From contig NC_081819.1 of NCBI RefSeq assembly GCF_030704535.1, positions 18,262,001-18,326,000 of the forward strand: a stretch of 64,000 bases of DNA, written 5' to 3'. Position numbers and translations under genes: made by a program. Shown in pieces: positions 59,617 to 64,000 of the stretch. Every line of letters begins with the position of its first letter. Within the stretch, counting starts at the first letter, position 1. The notes under the pieces were generated by a model. It was not told where the DNA came from. It did not search any database and was given only the letters and a program-made list of their open reading frames with translations. The stretch is from Vitis vinifera (taxonomy: Eukaryota > Streptophyta > Magnoliopsida > Vitales > Vitaceae).

Positions 59617-62250
59617 AAAAAACAATAAGAGATTTGACAAAATTTTAAAAACTTTTAAATAGTTTAAAAATCACTTGTAGCTTTCCATTTATCCTAAAAA
59701 TATTAAAAAAAAAAACATTTTAAATATAAATATTATTATGCCCACAAAAGATTTAATACAAATAATGTTAATTTTAGAACATGTAGATAAAACAATCTAT
59801 ATAAAAATACATGAAATTTTAATGTGGTTCTACCAACCATACTTATATCCATATTTGATGGGAAATCATTCCATTATATCATATAAAACATTACAAAACA
59901 TAGAAATTAATTAGATACAATTATTGGGTTTTGAAAACATCTCATATTTATAATTGTTTCTCTTTATTGTCCAAAATACTAAATCTTTTTCTGTAGCAAC
60001 TCTGATAAAAAAAAATCAAATAAAGAGTACTACACCTTTTGTAGTATTTCGGGTATCGTCCTTAAGGATTGACTTATGGAATTTATTAGTACTAAGATAA
60101 ATGAATCACTATTATTTAAATCCTAAAGTGAAAAACCAATGTGTGAATTAACTTTTATGAAGTGAAATTAAGTAAAAGAAACTAAATTAATAATAAAATG
60201 AATTTTAATTTTTAATTCAATTGATTCAAGTATGGGGTTTTCAACAATCTAACTTAAGGTATAAAAACATAGAGAACAAGGGTTTCTCAAGTAGAGTGAT
60301 CTTAGGGTTTTGGGATCTTTAGTCGTTCGTGATCAACTTGAGCTCTATAATTCAGAATTGCATCGGAAACCTAATTTTTCATTTTTTTTAAAAATTCCTA
60401 AAATCATCAAATAAATGAAAATAATTATTGGTTTAATTACTCCTTATAACTTTGTTTTAATGCAGATAACGATAAGAAATATCAAGATAACTAATGACAA
60501 AGAGTTATCAAGAATCACTAGTGTCGGGTAATAATATATTGTGTATCATTCTTTAAACTAACTCACAATGATAAGATCAAAAATTAATAAATTGTAACTC
60601 AACTATTAGTTAATTTCATTGTTATAATAATTTACCCAATATCCTTATAAGTTTTCTAGTCTTTAGGTTTTCATACTTCAAGCCCCAAGTTGGCTTTATA
60701 GCCTCTCATGGAGGTGATATCTTATTCATAATTCATAATAGAGTAAAAATACATAATTTGAATAAAAAGAAACTAAAAATAATATATTCAACAAAAAAGA
60801 AAAGAAACAAACCAAAATTCTTGTCTTCTTTCCCACAAAATGTCAAACTCCCAAAAAATCCCTAAATCCTAGAACTAAGAGAATTCATATAGTAACCTCA
60901 ATGACTTTACATGCGACACTCTTATTGGCTACTTATTAGAAAAAAAATTCATAAACAACCTAAAAAGACTCCAAAAATTACGACTTCTAAATAAGTATGA
61001 TGCATTTTGAATTGAATGGAGGCATTTAAAACTCGTTTTCACGCATTTTGGAGCTCAAACTTGATCACCAATGGTTGAGTTCAAAATTTAGGTAAGTCCC
61101 AAATGAATTTCAAACTCATAAGTGGTAGGAGAAAGCTCAATTCGAAATCAAGATGGTGAGTTCGAAATTCTCATTGCCTATGCAAAATCTCCATGTTTTT
61201 AAGTTTGAAATGCATGCCTTTCTTTGAAATAAATAGGAGGATTCGAACTTAACATTTTCTAAAAGTTTTCTTGCATTTCTTTGAGTTTTGAATGACCAAA
61301 AACCATTTCAAATTCAAATTACCAATTTCGAACTCAACTTTCCTCTCTGACCAATTTGCTTTAAATATTCATAACTTCCTCATTTTAACTCTGATTTGTG
61401 TACTGTTTGAAGCATTGGATTTTTTACTTCTCAAGCTTCAAAATGATATATGACTTGCCTAATATAGACTTTGGAAAGTACTCCAAATTTCATCTTAAAT
61501 TCAAAGTATATGTTACTACTAGATTTTGAGTTTTAAATTTCCATGCAAACTTGATGAATTAATTTTCCACCATGCCTTATTTCTCATGTTTGTGTGCCTC
61601 ATTTCTTACTTCATAATGGTCATTCCTCATCTCCCAAACTCGCAATTTCCTCATCTTGCTTCTTCTCATATTTTATGAGTCTTGGCTTATTTTCTCATTT
61701 AACCCCTTCTTACTCTTTCAACATCTAAAATAATTCAATTTGCACTATTTTCTTCCTTTGAGCTAGAGATAAATCTTTAAAATATAAGTTAAACTCATGA
61801 CTAGGACCTTAACATCGATTTGGGTCAAGTCGGATGATTTGGGTCAAATACACTCTTAATCATCCTCTTATTTATGAGTTCAAATTGTTATATTGATGGT
61901 TCTTGATGGATATTTTACAATTTTTTTTTCCTAAAACAATTCAGTTAGAAAGAAATAATTTTTTTTTTCTTAAATCATGTTTCTCAAGAAAACATTAGAG
62001 AAACTTTTTGTTTTTTTTGAAGGTTATTTGAATAAAATAGTTGTATATATAAAATGTTTAAAAAAAATTAAAAATCATTTATATTTCTTTAAAAGATGCT
62101 TTTACAAAAAAAAAAGAAAAGTACTTCTAACTAAAAACATTCTTGATAAAAAAATACTCAATTACATTCTTAATCATTATGGTATCTGTGAGCTTAATTA
62201 TCATATTCATTATTCTTAATGGGTATTTTGACATTTTTCCTCAAGTCGAT
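59372..62250. other. Noncoding, transposon-like right flank
   Basis: Holds a TA run (59586-59613) and a long AT-rich stretch. From about 60020 words such as TTTCGGGTATCGTCCTTAAG resemble noncoding parts of plant retroelements, and 61140-61330 has scattered TTCGAAAT-type words. No open frame shows a recognisable domain, so the class is undecided. Confidence 0.4.
59586..59613. repeat. (TA)n microsatellite
   Basis: About 14 TA units upstream of the subtilase C promoter. Confidence 0.9.
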
Positions 62251-62261
62251 CGAATGCGATA

Positions 62262-62580
62262 CCATATATATATGACTGGGAATAGGTTTTCCATGTGGGA
62301 CTTTTTCTTCTATAAGCAAATCAGAAGGCAAAGAAGACCCATTACTTCTTCCAGATTATTCACCTTTACTTAGTGGGAGCTTGTTAGTGCTTAGAGATTA
62401 AAGAGATAAAAATTACAAGGCATATATATATATATATATATATATATGACTGGGAAAAGGTTTCCCATGTGGGACTTTTTCTTCTCTCAGCAAATGAGAA
62501 GGAAAGAAGCTAGACCCATTACTTCTCCCAGATTCACCTTTGCTTAGTGGGAACTTGTTAGTGGTTAATTACAAGGATAA
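62262..62580. repeat. Tandem duplication, period about 174 bp
   Basis: TATATATGACTGGGAA then CCATGTGGGACTTTTTCTTC opens each copy (GACTGGG at 62274 and 62448). CTTAGTGGGA(G/A)CTTGTTAGTG closes each. The copies meet at a TA run (62421-62446). Confidence 0.85.
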
Positions 62581-63671
62581 AATTCCCCATGCTAGCCATT
62601 AGAAGATTCATATGATTTCCCACTTTTGTAGTGCTAAAGCCCAGTGAGTTTTTTCTTAGACACCAATTGCCTGGCTTATGGTCGTCACCAACCCCATTTT
62701 CCCGTACAGAGTTCTCATTTTTTTATGACTTATCTTCACAAAAATGCTACTGAATTCAAAAGCTTGAATCATTTTTTCCCAAAGAGCAGCAAGTAGAGAT
62801 GAGGAGTGAGTTTTACTAATGGAGTATAACCACATAAGAGAGGTGCCAAACGTTTAATTTGGTCCGCAAATCCATGCCATTTTTTTGTTCACCAATTGTG
62901 GTAGTCTTGTTGCTGAACAAAATCTAATAACGTCTCATTGGGAGCAGCTACTCATGCTAATGGGCTTTTCATTTGTGACTTTCCGAGTCTTCCACTTACC
63001 ACTACTCCTAAGGATAGCCTTCTTGCCATTAATCGACAAATATTGATGCGAAGGTAGTTGAGTATACTTCTAGAAGAATAATAAATAATTAAACCAAAAC
63101 AATAAGAATAATAATAATAAAAAAGCCCTTGTTTTGAGGCAGCTTCTAACTTTTTACTTCTTCTAGAAGTTAGAATTGTAGTCGAAGTTAAGATTTTCAA
63201 ATCACAACATTAATATTATAAAAAATTTATTAAATATAAAAGAACTTTTTTATGTAAGTCAAATAGAAATTTTATAAAAAGTAACATTTTTTTATTTCTA
63301 TATTAAAGTTTTTTTTTTGTTTTTTATTTTTATTTTTTTAAGTTATGAAGTGTTTGAACAAAATCATGCATAGAAGTTCTTATTTTTTAGGTTAAAAAAG
63401 AGTTTTTGATTTTTGATTGATTGGGAACATGAAAAGATGGGGAATAAGGAGGGAAAGCTTAGAAGTAACAAAAGCTAAAAGAAACATGGGTGAGTCGAAT
63501 TAAATTTTCAAATTCATTCCAATGAAAAATCTAACATCATTTAGATTTTTGAAATTTTTCATTATAATTTTTGCATGTCTCTTAATTTTTAATTTCTATC
63601 AAATTAGTCAAAATTAATTCAACCAATCCACAACCATTGAATATTGAATCTATTTTGAAAAATCTTAAGAT
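62581..63671. other. Right-end spacer with a segment shared with 52.8-53.4 kb
   Basis: GCTAGCCATTAGAAGATTC (62592), TGAATTCAAAAGCTTGAATC (62752) and GAGTCTTCCACTTACCA (62986) match, in order, words at about 52840, 53162 and 53367. No gene is seen. Confidence 0.6.
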
Positions 63672-63954
63672 TATATTTGGTTATTGGAAAGTATTAAGGA
63701 AAGAAAAAAAATGGTAAAAAAAAAAAAATTCTCATATTTAATTGTATTATGAAAAATATTAATGAAAAACAATTAAAATTATGTAGAAATTTATATATTT
63801 TTAAATTATTTAATTTTTATATAAAAAAATTAAATATAGAAATGGTTTATTAAATTTAATTTTTTATTTTATTTTTCTTCCTTTTACTTTCCTCTCACTT
63901 TATCTCTATATTTTCTTTCTCACATGTTTTCCCCACATTTTGGAACCAAACATA
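63672..63954. mobile_element. MITE (family 3)
   Basis: Left end TATATTTGGTTATTGGAAA; the right end on the other strand reads TATGTTTGGTTCCAAAA. 283 bp, A/T-rich, noncoding; related to 52389-52664. Confidence 0.65.
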
Positions 63955-64000
63955 ACAAAGGAATTATCATAGGGAAAGTCATGAAAATTATACTATAATA

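Overview
The window reads as nuclear DNA of a eudicot plant. Genes have GT-AG introns, intergenic DNA is AT-rich and full of transposons, and the proteins are plant-specific (a class I TCP factor, a C2-type phospholipase D beta, SBT1 subtilases). Overall style fits a woody perennial such as grapevine (Vitis), but the species is an inference.

Layout, left to right: a decayed hAT DNA transposon (185-3324); subtilase SBT1.1-like copy A (+, CDS 5976-8279); PEX16 (+, eight coding exons, 9161-14952) with a 5'-truncated LINE in its first intron; about 9.4 kb of AT-rich DNA with MITEs, tandem repeats and one GC-rich motif island (16.7-17.6 kb); TCP9-like transcription factor (+, 24635-25717); a 1.6 kb downstream island rich in CACGTG and GGNCCCAC words; MITE-rich spacer; phospholipase D beta (-, ten coding exons, 29957-45216) whose seventh intron holds a SINE, a LINE remnant and a young Ty3/gypsy chromovirus-type retrotransposon (32915-37994); subtilase copies B (-, 48045-50381) and C (-, 56098-58401); and a repeat-rich right end.

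Exon joins of PEX16 and PLD beta were worked out base by base. All junctions keep frame and give proteins of 368 and 1087 residues, the expected sizes. The three subtilases each have one uninterrupted coding exon, a complete Asp/His/Asn/Ser set, and a predicted 5'-UTR intron.

The genes do not form a pathway: PEX16 is peroxisome biogenesis, PLD beta lipid signalling, TCP9 transcription, and the subtilases are secreted proteases. The strongest unusual signals are: noncoding blocks shared by all three subtilase promoters and 5'-UTR introns; evidence that copies B and C were duplicated together with several kb of upstream DNA; a retrotransposon whose visible decay is mostly premature stops and transitions, with no frameshift; and dense class I TCP target-like motifs around the TCP gene. 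I found no CRISPR array, operon or convincing tRNA/rRNA gene. I cannot claim a wholly new biological system from sequence alone.
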